Source of the DNA: Streptomyces aurantiacus | GTDB lineage: Bacteria; Actinomycetota; Actinomycetes; Streptomycetales; Streptomycetaceae | Reading direction: 5' to 3' | DNA: 64,000 nucleotides | NCBI RefSeq assembly: GCF_027107535.1 | Contig: NZ_CP114283.1 | Coordinates: 744,001 to 808,000 of the forward strand | Shown: positions 1 through 8,005 of the stretch, in pieces | How positions within the stretch are numbered: position 1 is the first letter of the stretch | Layout of the letters: each line of letters opens with the position of its first letter | The notes under the pieces: generated by a model | What the model was told of the DNA's origin: nothing | Seen by the model: the letters and a program-made list of their open reading frames with translations, nothing else | Databases searched by the model: none | Translations under genes and position numbers: made by a program

Positions 1-399
1 ATCATGTTCCTGGTCAACTTCGCCTGGCTGATCCCGATCGGCCGGTCGAGCGACGACGACGGACCCGGCCTCCTCGGCATGCTGCTGATCATCATTCTCG
101 GTCCGATCGCCGCGTCCCTCATCCAGCTCGCCATCAGCCGCTCCCGGGAGTACGAGGCGGACGCGTCCGGCGCCCAGCTCACCGGCGACCCGCTGTCCCT
201 CGCGAGCGCCCTGCGCAAGCTGGAGGCGGGCACCAAACAGCTTCCGCTGCCCCCGGAGCCGCGCATCGAGACCGCGAGCCACATGATGATCGCCAACCCC
301 TTCCGTCCGGGCCAGGGACTCTCCAAGATGTTCTCTACGCACCCGCCGATGGCGGAGCGCATCGCCCGGCTCGAGCAGATGGCAGGTCGCCAACAGTGA
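1..399 (+). CDS. htpX: M48 zinc metalloprotease, C-terminal part (HtpX-like)
   Basis: The gene is cut by the window edge: the reading frame is open from base 1, so the HExxH-bearing N-terminal part lies upstream. What remains has hydrophobic stretches (around FLVNFAWLIPIG and LLIIILGPIAASLIQLAI) followed by SREYEADASGAQLTGDP. That is the conserved M48/HtpX segment whose Glu (in EADA) supplies the third zinc ligand. The tail has the usual 'THPPMAERIARLEQM' ending. HtpX proteases are membrane-bound and degrade misfolded membrane proteins. The stop overlaps the next start by 4 nt (GTGA), so translation is probably coupled to the YccF gene. Family assignment is strong; the missing N-terminus prevents checking the active site. 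Confidence 0.88.
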   Translation: MMFLVNFAWLIPIGRSSDDDGPGLLGMLLIIILGPIAASLIQLAISRSREYEADASGAQLTGDPLSLASALRKLEAGTKQLPLPPEPRIETASHMMIANPFRPGQGLSKMFSTHPPMAERIARLEQMAGRQQ

Positions 400-794
400 A
401 GACAATTCTCAACGTCATTTGGCTGGTCCTGAGCGGCTTCTGGCTGTTCCTCGGCTACCTGGTCGCGGGCGTGCTGCTGTGCATCACGATCATCGGGATC
501 CCGTTCGGCATCGCGTCGTTCCGTATCGGCGCCTACGCGCTGTGGCCGTTCGGCCGGACGACGGTGGAGCGCCGTGACGCGGGCGCGCCGTCCTTCATCG
601 TCAACGTCCTGTGGCTGGTCCTCGCCGGCTGGTGGCTGGCCCTCGCCCACATCGTCACGGGCCTCCTCCAGTGCGTCACGATCATCGGCATCCCCCTGGG
701 CATCGCCAACTTCAAGCTGATCCCGGTGTCGCTGTTCCCGCTGGGACGGGAAATCGTGAGCACGGACCAGCCGTTCACGTCGTCGGTCCGATAG
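396..794 (+). CDS. YccF domain-containing inner-membrane protein
   Basis: This is a 132-residue hydrophobic protein built from two copies of one unit. Residues 1-54 and about 67-121 both run NV(I/L)WLVL-(S/A)G-WL, then CxTIIGIPxGIA and end in a P(F/L)GR motif. That duplicated arrangement defines the YccF (DUF307) family. Four membrane segments are likely. The function is unproven in any species. The GTG start overlaps the upstream stop by 4 nt, placing it in an operon with the HtpX-like protease. Confidence 0.85.
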   Translation: MKTILNVIWLVLSGFWLFLGYLVAGVLLCITIIGIPFGIASFRIGAYALWPFGRTTVERRDAGAPSFIVNVLWLVLAGWWLALAHIVTGLLQCVTIIGIPLGIANFKLIPVSLFPLGREIVSTDQPFTSSVR

Positions 795-807
795 AGCGGC
801 GCCCGGA

Positions 808-1947
808 GTGCGGCGTCCGAAGTACGTCTTGAAGGCGTACGACGCCGACGAGGAGGACGACGAGACCTGGGCCCTGTGCGCGGACGCCGAGAACCTCTTC
901 GGCGATCCGCCCGCTCCCGCACGCGGAACGTACGAGCTGATCGGCTGCGCCCCCGGAGGCAAGCTGAGCGAAGTGCTCCCGCGCGCGCGTGCCGACGGCT
1001 CGGCCCCGCTCGGCACCCTCGCCCTGGAAATCCTGGACAAGCAGGGCGAACGGGTCGAGGAGTGGTCCCTGGAGGACGTACGCGTCCTCGGGGACCACCC
1101 GTGCGCTCGCGACCTGTCGTTACGTGACATCACGATCGAGGCACGCGAGGCCCCGCACAACCCGTTCGACTATCCGCAGTGCCCGCCGCTCTCCCCGGGC
1201 TACCGGCTCCTCGGCCGCGAGGACGTGCCGTGGGGCAGCTGCCGGGACCTGGCGCACGTCCCGGAAGGGCAACCGGACCCGGTGGAACCGCCCGTCCGGT
1301 TGTTCGGCTGCTCCCCGCGCGGCGCCCTCCGTACGGCCCTGGACGCGGGCGAGGAGGACCTCGGCCACGCCAAGCTGATACGCCTGGACGCGGCGGGACG
1401 CCCCGTCCAGTCCGCCGTCGAGGGTGAACTCGTCGCATGGATCCCCTCGGCGCGCGGCCGCGGCCTGGTGGACCTCACGCTGGAGCCCTGGTCGGAGCGG
1501 CCGCCGACCGCGGCCGAAGAGGTCTGGGAGCTGTGGGACACCGGCCGGCCCACCGAGCCCGGCCGCTGGGCCCGGTGCGGCGCGGAGAGCCGTCGCCACT
1601 GGCTGCACACCGCACGGGAGCACCACCGGCCCGACCGACCCGACGCGGAGCCCGGCGCCACGTATCACCTCGAAGGCCGCCGCATCATCGACGAACCGGG
1701 CTTCTTCTGCGCGCTCGGCGAGGGGGTCAACGGACCGGGCGGCTACTTCGGCTCGAACCTCGACGCACTCGCGGACTGCCTCCGTGGCCGCTGGGGCGCC
1801 CGAAGGCCCTTCACCCTGGTCTGGCACGACGCCGAGATCGCCCGCACCTGCCTCGGCCTCGTCCCGCGCACCGACCACCGCCCGTGGACGTTCGAGGAAC
1901 TCCTCGCCTTCCTCGTGGAAGAGGGCGTCGACGTCCGTCTCGTCTGA
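808..1947 (+). CDS. Barstar-like (barnase inhibitor) C-terminal domain protein with duplicated N-terminal region
   Basis: The protein has 379 residues. The last ~85 carry the barstar signature GGYFGSNLDALADCL followed by W-rich and acidic segments (TLVWHDAEIA) and a final LLAFLVEEGVDVRLV. Barstar-family proteins bind and inhibit barnase-type RNases. The N-terminal ~290 residues contain two related ~110-residue units, with TYELIGCAPGGKLSEVL in the first and VRLFGCSPRGALRTAL in the second. Their function is not known to me. No RNase toxin gene is adjacent. The GTG start at 808 lies 13 bp after the YccF stop. The gene could be an orphan immunity gene or a regulator of an RNase encoded elsewhere. 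Confidence 0.75.
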   Translation: MRRPKYVLKAYDADEEDDETWALCADAENLFGDPPAPARGTYELIGCAPGGKLSEVLPRARADGSAPLGTLALEILDKQGERVEEWSLEDVRVLGDHPCARDLSLRDITIEAREAPHNPFDYPQCPPLSPGYRLLGREDVPWGSCRDLAHVPEGQPDPVEPPVRLFGCSPRGALRTALDAGEEDLGHAKLIRLDAAGRPVQSAVEGELVAWIPSARGRGLVDLTLEPWSERPPTAAEEVWELWDTGRPTEPGRWARCGAESRRHWLHTAREHHRPDRPDAEPGATYHLEGRRIIDEPGFFCALGEGVNGPGGYFGSNLDALADCLRGRWGARRPFTLVWHDAEIARTCLGLVPRTDHRPWTFEELLAFLVEEGVDVRLV

Positions 1948-1999
1948 GGGTTGTCCACAGGCCGGCCCGGTTGTCGGTGGCGCGCTGCATCATGAACGC

Positions 2000-2566
2000 A
2001 TGACCGAGATCGAGCAGTTGCTGGTACGTGTCTCCACGCAGGCGCGCAACTCCCGGCCGTGGGGCTGGCCCTCGCTCCCCGGGCCGGTGGACGCGGCCGC
2101 GCTCGCCCGCGCCGAGTCCACCCTGGGCTTCGCCGTGCCACCGCTGCTCGCCGCTCTCTACCTGCGGATAGGAGACGGAGGGTTCGGTCCGGAGTACGGC
2201 CTGCTGCCCCTGCTCGACAGCCCGCCCTCGGGCGAGCCTGCCGTCGTCGCGCAGTATCTCGCCCACCGTGAGAGCGGCCGCGAGGACCCCGACTGGCCCT
2301 GGCCGGACGGCGTCCTGCCGATATCCCACTGGGGCTGCGGAATGTACGCGTGCGTGGACTGCCGCACCCCGGACGGCACAGTCCTCCTGTTCGAGCCGAA
2401 CGCCGACGACGCCGACCACGCGTGGTACGTGGACGCCCCCACCCTCACGGCCTGGCTCCACGCCTGGCTCGACGGCACCGGCTGGTACGACGAGCTCAAC
2501 GACGGGACCGACCTGGAGCCCTGGAGCGACTTCCGCATACGTGCGGGGGCGGCGCGAGCCTCGTAG
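2000..2566 (+). CDS. SMI1/KNR4 family protein
   Basis: This 188-residue protein has the SMI1/KNR4 (SUKH) pattern: an N-terminal ALARAESTLGFAVPPLLAALY helix region, GDGGFGPEYGLLPL, then PISHWGCGMYACVDCRTPDG with LLFEPN, and an acidic W-rich C-terminus (LEPWSDF). SUKH proteins are common immunity proteins for polymorphic toxins. No toxin is adjacent, although the neighbouring barstar-like gene is also of an immunity class. The ATG at 2000 was chosen because the N-terminus then matches the start of the domain. Confidence 0.82.
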   Translation: MTEIEQLLVRVSTQARNSRPWGWPSLPGPVDAAALARAESTLGFAVPPLLAALYLRIGDGGFGPEYGLLPLLDSPPSGEPAVVAQYLAHRESGREDPDWPWPDGVLPISHWGCGMYACVDCRTPDGTVLLFEPNADDADHAWYVDAPTLTAWLHAWLDGTGWYDELNDGTDLEPWSDFRIRAGAARAS

Positions 2567-2650
2567 CGCGCTGACCCCGGCGCCGGTGGGGGCCCCACTG
2601 TCGCCGCGAGCCCCTGCCTGCCCCGCTCATCGATGTTCCCCGGGGAGCGA

Positions 2651-3955
2651 TCAGCGCGGGACCAGCCGCCTCCGTACCCCGTACGCGACCGCCCCCAGCC
2701 CCAGTACGCCGACGCCCACGACCACGGACACCCAGGGCAGGGCGAAAGCCAGCGTCACACACCCCGCCAGTCCCAGCGCGGGCACGACCCGCTGCACGAC
2801 CGCCGAACTCAGTGTCCAGGCCGAGGCATTGGCGATCGCGTAGTACACCAGCACCCCGAAGGAGGAGAAGCCGATCGCACCCCGCACATCCACCGTCGCG
2901 GCCAGCCCGGCGACCACCGCTCCGACAGCGAGCTCCGCCCGATGCGGTACCTGGAAACGCGGATGCACGGCGGCCAGCCCGCTCGGGAGATGCCCGTCGC
3001 GGGCCATGGCCAGCGTCGTCCGTGACACCCCCAGGATCAGTGCGAGAAGGGACCCGAGCGCCGCCACGGCGGCACCCACCCGTACGACCGGTACGAGTGC
3101 CGGTGCCCCCGCGGCGCGTACCGCGTCGGTGAGCGGTGCTGTCGCCTGCCCGAGTCCCCCCGGCCCCAGGACGGAGACGACCGCCACCGCCACCGCCGCG
3201 TACACGACCAGTGCGATACCCAGCGCGAGCGGGATCGCCCGCGGAATGGTGCGCGCCGGATCCCGTACCTCTTCGCCGAGGGTCGCGATCCGCGCGTACC
3301 CGGCGAACGCGAAGAACAGCAGGCCGGCCGCCTGCAGAACCCCTCCCACACCCCCGGAGACGCCCACGCCGAGCCGTCCGGCGTCGGCTGCCCCGGAGGT
3401 GAGACACACGACGGCCACGGAAGCGAGGACCGCGAGGACGACAGCCACGATCGCCCGGGTCAGCCACGCGGACTTCTGGACACCGCCGTAGTTCACCGCG
3501 GTCAGCGCCACCACGGCCCCGACGGCCACCGCGTGCGCCTGACCCGGCCAGACGTACGTGCCGACGGTGAGCGCCATCGCCGCACACGAGGAGGTCTTAC
3601 CCACGACGAACGACCAGCCCGCCAGGTATCCCCAGAACGCGCCGAGCCGCTCCCGCCCGTACACGTACGTGCCGCCCGACGCGGGAAAACGGGCGGCGAG
3701 GCGTGCCGAGGAAGCCGCGTTGCAGTAGGCGACGACGGCCGCGACGCCCAGCCCGAGGAGCAGACCGGACCCCGCGGCCCGGGCCGCGGGACCCAGCGCG
3801 GCGAAGATCCCCGCGCCGATCATCGAGCCGAGACCGATGACCACGGCGTCCCCGACGCCGAGTGTCCGCCGCAGCTCCGCACCGCTCGACGGTGCGCCGG
3901 GCTGCGACGACCCGGACGGCGACGAATCTGGTCGGGCGGAATCGGACTGTGGCAT
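2651..3955 (-). CDS. APC-superfamily amino acid permease
   Basis: This is a 434-residue integral membrane protein with about 12 hydrophobic segments. Near the N-terminus it has GLGSMIGAGIF, the helix-1 substrate-binding consensus of the amino acid-polyamine-organocation superfamily, then FPASGGTYVYGRERLG, also typical. Substrate specificity cannot be read from the sequence. The start MPQSDSARP at 3955 is preferred because residues upstream in the same frame do not look coding. It is transcribed divergently from the GlsB-type gene, and the space between them carries an A-rich tandem repeat. It converges on the SMI1/KNR4 gene. Confidence 0.88.
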   Translation of the reverse strand: MPQSDSARPDSSPSGSSQPGAPSSGAELRRTLGVGDAVVIGLGSMIGAGIFAALGPAARAAGSGLLLGLGVAAVVAYCNAASSARLAARFPASGGTYVYGRERLGAFWGYLAGWSFVVGKTSSCAAMALTVGTYVWPGQAHAVAVGAVVALTAVNYGGVQKSAWLTRAIVAVVLAVLASVAVVCLTSGAADAGRLGVGVSGGVGGVLQAAGLLFFAFAGYARIATLGEEVRDPARTIPRAIPLALGIALVVYAAVAVAVVSVLGPGGLGQATAPLTDAVRAAGAPALVPVVRVGAAVAALGSLLALILGVSRTTLAMARDGHLPSGLAAVHPRFQVPHRAELAVGAVVAGLAATVDVRGAIGFSSFGVLVYYAIANASAWTLSSAVVQRVVPALGLAGCVTLAFALPWVSVVVGVGVLGLGAVAYGVRRRLVPR

Positions 3956-4017
3956 GGGCCGCACCCTACGGATCGTCGCAACCGCCGACCGACGCGCCGA
4001 CGTCCTCCCCAGTAACA

Positions 4018-4090
4018 ACGAACGAACAGAACGACGAACGAACAGAACAACGTACTGGCAGAACAACGCACGAACAGAAGCCAGAAGAAC
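4018..4090. repeat. A-rich tandem repeat between permease and GlsB genes
   Basis: ACGAACGAACAGAAC occurs twice with a 16-bp period (4018-4032 and 4034-4048). Decaying copies of the CGAACAGAA core follow to about 4090. The tract is far richer in A than its surroundings and sits in the divergent promoter region of the permease and the GlsB-type membrane protein. No function is assigned. Confidence 0.7.
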
Positions 4091-4187
4091 GACCAGAGGC
4101 ACGACAGAGGTACCACAGCGGTACGACCACAGCCTGGTGCGAGCAGGATCACAGCCCAGGTACAGCACGAAAGGGCAGGTTCACGGC

Positions 4188-4454
4188 ATGGGCATCATCA
4201 GCTGGATCATTCTGGGGCTGCTGGCCGGCGCCATCGCCAAGTTCCTGCTGCCGGGACGTGATCCCGGTGGCTTCATCGGCACGACACTGATCGGTGTCGC
4301 GGGCGCGTTCATCGGCGGCTGGATATCCGCACGCTGGCTGGACCACCCCATCGCCAAGGACTTCTACGACGGCACCACCTGGGCCGCCGCGATCGGCGGC
4401 TCGCTCGTCCTGCTGGTCGCGTACCGCATCATGTTCGGCCACTCGCGCAGGTGA
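4188..4454 (+). CDS. GlsB/YeaQ/YmgE family membrane protein
   Basis: This 88-residue protein has three membrane segments: MGIISWIILGLLAGAIAKFL, GFIGTTLIGVAGAFIGGWI and TWAAAIGGSLVLLVAYRIMF. The Gly-rich spacing and the PGRDPGGFIGT loop are typical of the GlsB/YeaQ/YmgE (transglycosylase-associated) family, often linked to general stress responses. The ATG at 4188 follows a purine-rich AAAGGG ribosome site. A strong hairpin terminator follows at 4488. Confidence 0.9.
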   Translation: MGIISWIILGLLAGAIAKFLLPGRDPGGFIGTTLIGVAGAFIGGWISARWLDHPIAKDFYDGTTWAAAIGGSLVLLVAYRIMFGHSRR

Positions 4455-4487
4455 GCTCGCCCGCCAGGCCGCGGCTGCGGCCCGGAG

Positions 4488-4528
4488 ACGGGAAAGGGCG
4501 GGCATCAGGGGTGCCCGCCCTTTCCCGT
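4488..4528. terminator. Bidirectional intrinsic-type terminator (GlsB / YajQ)
   Basis: A perfect 17-bp stem (4488-4504 with 4512-4528) encloses a 7-nt loop. It lies between the ends of the convergent GlsB-type gene and yajQ. There is no U-tract, as is usual for Streptomyces. Confidence 0.85.
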
Positions 4529-4562
4529 ACGCGCGACGGCCGTCCGTGGAACAGCCGGAACG

Positions 4563-5051
4563 TCACCGGTAGTTGACGAACTGCAGCGCGAAGTCGAAGT
4601 CCTTGCCCTTGAGCAGGGCCTGCACGGCCTGCAGGTCGTCACGGCTCTTCGAGCTGACGCGCAGCTCGTCACCCTGCACCTGCGCCTTCACGCCCTTCGG
4701 ACCCTCATCGCGAATGATCTTCGCGACCTTCTTCGCGTTGTCCTGGGAGATGCCCTCCTCGATCGACGAGAAGATCTTGTACTCCTTGCCGGAGAGCTGC
4801 GGCTCGCCGGCGTCCAGCGCCTTCAGCGAGATGCCCCGCTTGACCAGCTTGGACTGGAAGACGTCGAGGATGGCCTTGACCCGCTCCTCGGAATTCGCCT
4901 CCATCAGGATCTTCTCGCCGGACCAGGAGATCGAGGCGCCCACGTTCTTGAAGTCGTAGCGCTGCGAGATCTCCTTGGCGGCCTGGTTGAGGGCGTTGTC
5001 GACCTCCTGCCGCTCGACCTTCGAGACGATGTCGAAACTGGAGTCGGCCAT
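4563..5051 (-). CDS. YajQ family nucleotide-binding protein
   Basis: The protein has 162 residues, the normal YajQ (DUF520) length. It begins [20 protein letters not shown], contains [16 protein letters not shown], and ends with [15 protein letters not shown], all hallmarks of the family. Some members bind cyclic di-GMP and others nucleotides or RNA; the ligand here is unknown. The product is cytosolic. Monocistronic, with a shared terminator downstream. Confidence 0.93.
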   Translation of the reverse strand: MADSSFDIVSKVERQEVDNALNQAAKEISQRYDFKNVGASISWSGEKILMEANSEERVKAILDVFQSKLVKRGISLKALDAGEPQLSGKEYKIFSSIEEGISQDNAKKVAKIIRDEGPKGVKAQVQGDELRVSSKSRDDLQAVQALLKGKDFDFALQFVNYR

Positions 5052-5252
5052 GTCCTGTGGCTCCTTGTATCGGGGTGCGTAGTGGCGGCCGCCGAACCGG
5101 CTTCGGTCCCGGGCCGCATCCGCATAAGCCTAGTCATCCCCTCCCCTCCGAGCACCGATCAATCAGGTGGCGAAGCACCCCCGGGCATCGGGTATCGTTT
5201 ACGTCGTTGCCACGGAGCGCCGCCGAAAAGCGGTTCGAATGGCAGCTACCCC

Positions 5253-5334
5253 GGCGGTGTGCCCGAGCGGCCAAAGGGAGCAGACTGTAAATCTGCCGGC
5301 TCAGCCTTCCCAGGTTCGAATCCTGGCGCCGCCA
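5253..5334 (+). tRNA. tRNA-Tyr (GUA)
   Basis: The acceptor stem GGCGGTG pairs with CGCCGCC (discriminator A5334). The anticodon stem-loop GCAGA-CTGTAAA-TCTGC gives anticodon GTA at 5287-5289. A long variable arm and a T arm with TTCGAAT are present. Bacterial tRNA-Tyr is class II, so the long variable arm agrees. CCA is not encoded. A very strong terminator follows. Confidence 0.96.
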
Positions 5335-5342
5335 CGCTGAGA

Positions 5343-5392
5343 GAAGAAACCCTCTCCGAACTGCGATTATGCAGTTCGGAGAGGGTTTCTTC
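5343..5392 (+). terminator. Terminator after tRNA-Tyr
   Basis: A perfect 22-bp stem (5343-5364 with 5371-5392) has the 6-nt loop GATTAT. Its right arm includes GGGTTTCTTC, giving a partly T-rich tail. It begins 9 bases after the tRNA. Confidence 0.9.
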
Positions 5393-5628
5393 GTGTTCGG
5401 GCGACCGCATGCGCCGACGGCGGCACGGCGGCACGGCGGCACGGGGTATCGGGGCATGAGCGTGAACGCCTTGTGGACGGTGTCCCTCGCGAGCGGGTGG
5501 ACGAATCGCCGGGGCAGGCGCGGCGCTGCTGGGTCCGCCGCTCCAGGCGGCCTACGGCGCTCCGGGTGGTCCTTCGGCGCGGAGTGCGCCGACCCCGGCG
5601 CCCGCCGTTTTCTTCGTACGCTGGACCC

Positions 5629-5841
5629 ATGTCCTCACGCCGCCGAAACTGCCCCGAGTGCCGTCGCGAGATCGCCGTCGTCGCCGGACGGTTCGCTCGG
5701 CACGACCCGCCGGGTGCGCGGGGGAGCGGGGAACTCGTGTCCTGTCCGGGCTCGCGCAGGCAGGCGGAGCTGGGCGCGGCGCAGCCCGCGCTCGACGGGT
5801 ACGCCGTGGCGGAGTTCCCCGGCCAGCTTCCGCTCTTCTGA
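5629..5841 (+). CDS. Small Cys/His-containing hypothetical protein
   Basis: This 70-residue basic protein starts MSSRRRNCPECRREIAVV. It has one CPEC pair, a His in ARHDPP and a later SCPGS cysteine, which could form a small zinc site. I do not recognise a named family. The ATG at 5629 has no Shine-Dalgarno sequence. TACGCT ends about 11 bases upstream, suggesting a short-leader or leaderless mRNA. Bases 5393-5628 before it hold no gene I can support. It converges on the NmrA-like gene. Confidence 0.6.
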   Translation: MSSRRRNCPECRREIAVVAGRFARHDPPGARGSGELVSCPGSRRQAELGAAQPALDGYAVAEFPGQLPLF

Positions 5842-5956
5842 TACGCGGCCCGCGGCACCCGCCGTACGCCGCCAGGCTTCATGGGCGGGCCTCATGGGCG
5901 GAGCCGTGCAGGGCGGACCGCCCCGCATCCGCCCTCCTCCAGCCCCTGCTCCCGCG

Positions 5957-6613
5957 TCAGTTTCCCGCCACCGACTTCACGGCCACGGACACCGGTGTCG
6001 AACCGCTGATCAGTTCCAGGGTCAGCCCGGCCGTCGCCGGGGTGTCCACCAGCTCCGCGAGGACCGCGGCGACGTCGTCGCGCGGAACGGGCCCGCGCCC
6101 GGTCGCGGCCTCCAGGCGGATGAGCCCCGTGCCGGCGTCCGTCGTCAGCATTCCGGGGCGCAGGATCGTCCAGTCCAGGCCCCGGTGAGCCCGTACGTAC
6201 GAGTCGGCCTCGCCCTTGGCGCGCAGGTAAGCGTCGAAGACGTCGTCCCCGGGATGCTCCGGGTCCGCGCCCATCGACGACACGACCACGTGCCGTCGTA
6301 CCCCGGCCCGGGCCGCCGCGTCCGCGAAGAGCACGGCGGCGCCCCGGTCCACGGTCTCCTTGCGGTCCACGCCGCTGCCTGGGCCCGCGCCCGCCGCGAA
6401 GACGGCGGCGTCCGCGCCCCGCAGGTGCTCGGCGACCTCCTCCTCCGAAGCCGACTCCAGATCGCACAGCACCGGCTCGGCGCCGGCCGTCCGCAGATCG
6501 TCGCCCTGCTCGGCTCGGCGGATGATCCCCGCCACCTCGTCACCGCGCGCGGAGAGCAGCCGCTCCAGCCGCAACGCGATCTGACCATGACCTCCAGCGA
6601 TGACAATGCGCAT
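5957..6613 (-). CDS. NAD(P)-binding protein, NmrA-like/atypical SDR
   Basis: The protein has 218 residues. It opens with MRIVIAGGHGQIALRLERLL, a Rossmann dinucleotide-binding loop (GGxGxxA) at residues 7-13. It continues with VLCDLES, AVFAAGAGPGSG, the VVSSMGADPEH strand and LDWTILRPGMLT, all typical of atypical short-chain dehydrogenases of the NmrA/SDR_a5 type. No catalytic YxxxK is evident, so it may act as a redox sensor or an isomerase-type enzyme. The start MRIV was chosen because the Rossmann strand begins there. Confidence 0.85.
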   Translation of the reverse strand: MRIVIAGGHGQIALRLERLLSARGDEVAGIIRRAEQGDDLRTAGAEPVLCDLESASEEEVAEHLRGADAAVFAAGAGPGSGVDRKETVDRGAAVLFADAAARAGVRRHVVVSSMGADPEHPGDDVFDAYLRAKGEADSYVRAHRGLDWTILRPGMLTTDAGTGLIRLEAATGRGPVPRDDVAAVLAELVDTPATAGLTLELISGSTPVSVAVKSVAGN

Positions 6614-6678
6614 GATTCCGACCGTACGCCCGGATGGACCCACGCGCCGCACAACCCTGTGGATAACTCGTGAGTCTC

Positions 6679-7824
6679 ATGAACGTTCACGCTGTACGAG
6701 GGGACGCCGTCAGGCGTCATAAGGAGACCGTCATCACCGCCACGAGCAAGAGCCCCGCCGCCCGCAAGCGCCCTGTCATACGAAGGACTCTCGCAGCGGT
6801 CGGCTGCACCACCGTCCTGGCAGCCGGTACGGCCGCCTGCGGCACGGTCGAGAACCTCACCGCCGGTCAGAAGGTGGACCAGGCCTTCGAGGGGCTCGGC
6901 GAAAAGAAGTCACTGGCCTTCGAGTTCGGGCTCGACGCCAAACCCTCCGCACTCACGAAGCTGGCCGGAGCGGCGGAGCCCGGCGACGAGATGCCGCCGG
7001 AGCTCGCGGAACTCTTCACCCAGGCGAAGGTCAAGGTGTCCGTCGAGTCGCGCAAGCCGCTCGCCGACTCGGGTGAGAAGGATCTCGTCGGTACGGGAGT
7101 GGCGATCTCGGGACCCGACGGTGTCCTCGCCGAATACCGGCTCGTCGGCAACTACACGTACTACCGCGCCGACATGAAGGCGGTCGGTGACGCCATGGGC
7201 TTCCCCGTGCCGTCCGCCGACGAACTGCCCAAGGGTGAGGAGCAGTTCAAGCAGGTGCTTGAGGGCAAGTGGGTCAAGGTCGACAACCGTGAGCTCGACC
7301 GCGCCGCCAAGGACGCCTCCGGCTCGGACAAGGCCGACGGCGGGTCCGCGGCAGCCGGCGGGTCCGACGAGATCGACACCAAGACCCAGCAGAAGATCCT
7401 CAAGGCCGTACGGTCGGTCGTTGCCCGCGAGGTCACCTTCAGCAACAAGGGAGGCAGCGACGGTGTCGAACGGATCGTCGCCAAGGCCTCCTTCCGTGAC
7501 CTGCTCACCGGTGTCATGGACAAGCTCCGGCCGTTCGCCGACGACCTGCCGACGGGCACCGAACTGCCCACCGACAAGGACTTGAAGGACGCTCCGGACA
7601 AGAAGGTCGCCGTCGACTTCTCTCTGAAGAACGGCGACCTGACCCGCATCTCCGTCGACCTCGCAGCCCTCGCGGAAGACGCGAAGGGCGCCAGGCTTCC
7701 CCTGGTGATCAAGTTTGGCGAGGCGGACGACATCAGTGCCCCGTCCGGCGCGACGAAGATGCCCGCGGACGAGTTCGGCGGCCCGGGCAACCCCTTCACC
7801 AGCGGCCTGCTGAGCGGTTTCTGA
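6679..7824 (+). CDS. Probable lipoprotein (secreted, LppX/LprG-like architecture)
   Basis: From the ATG at 6679 the product has 381 residues. A basic region (ARKRPVIRRT) precedes a short hydrophobic stretch and a Cys in LAAGTAACGT, a plausible but imperfect lipobox. The rest alternates polar and strand-forming segments with VDFSLKNGDLTRISVDLA near the end, resembling mycobacterial LppX/LprAFG-type lipoproteins. A Ser/Gly-rich linker lies mid-protein. No canonical start lies at the expected position for the signal peptide: the best ribosome site, AAGGAG at 6721-6726, is followed by GTC/ATC codons. Alternatives are GTG 6670, ATG 6679 or a non-canonical ATC at 6732. Confidence 0.72.
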   Translation: MNVHAVRGDAVRRHKETVITATSKSPAARKRPVIRRTLAAVGCTTVLAAGTAACGTVENLTAGQKVDQAFEGLGEKKSLAFEFGLDAKPSALTKLAGAAEPGDEMPPELAELFTQAKVKVSVESRKPLADSGEKDLVGTGVAISGPDGVLAEYRLVGNYTYYRADMKAVGDAMGFPVPSADELPKGEEQFKQVLEGKWVKVDNRELDRAAKDASGSDKADGGSAAAGGSDEIDTKTQQKILKAVRSVVAREVTFSNKGGSDGVERIVAKASFRDLLTGVMDKLRPFADDLPTGTELPTDKDLKDAPDKKVAVDFSLKNGDLTRISVDLAALAEDAKGARLPLVIKFGEADDISAPSGATKMPADEFGGPGNPFTSGLLSGF

Positions 7825-7878
7825 CAGACCGGGCCCTGCCGCCGGTCACCTCGGCACACGGACTCACGGTCACGACAA

Positions 7879-7920
7879 CACGCGCGCGTGATGGGGCCAA
7901 CACCCCTCCACGCGCGCGTG
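7879..7920 (+). terminator. Hairpin with two copies of a CG-repeat palindrome
   Basis: CACGCGCGCGTG occurs at 7879-7890 and again at 7909-7920. Each copy is itself a perfect palindrome and the two can pair with each other, with GGGG/CCCC pairing inside. It lies 55 bases after the lipoprotein stop and probably ends its transcript. The alternating CG tracts are Z-DNA-prone. The remainder of 7825-8005 shows nothing else. Confidence 0.65.
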
Positions 7921-8005
7921 CGTCGTCCACCGGGTCCCTCCACGTGTGTCGTCCGCCTGCGCCTCACCTACCGGTTCTCCGCCCGCCGACTCTTCTGGCC
8001 CGCCC

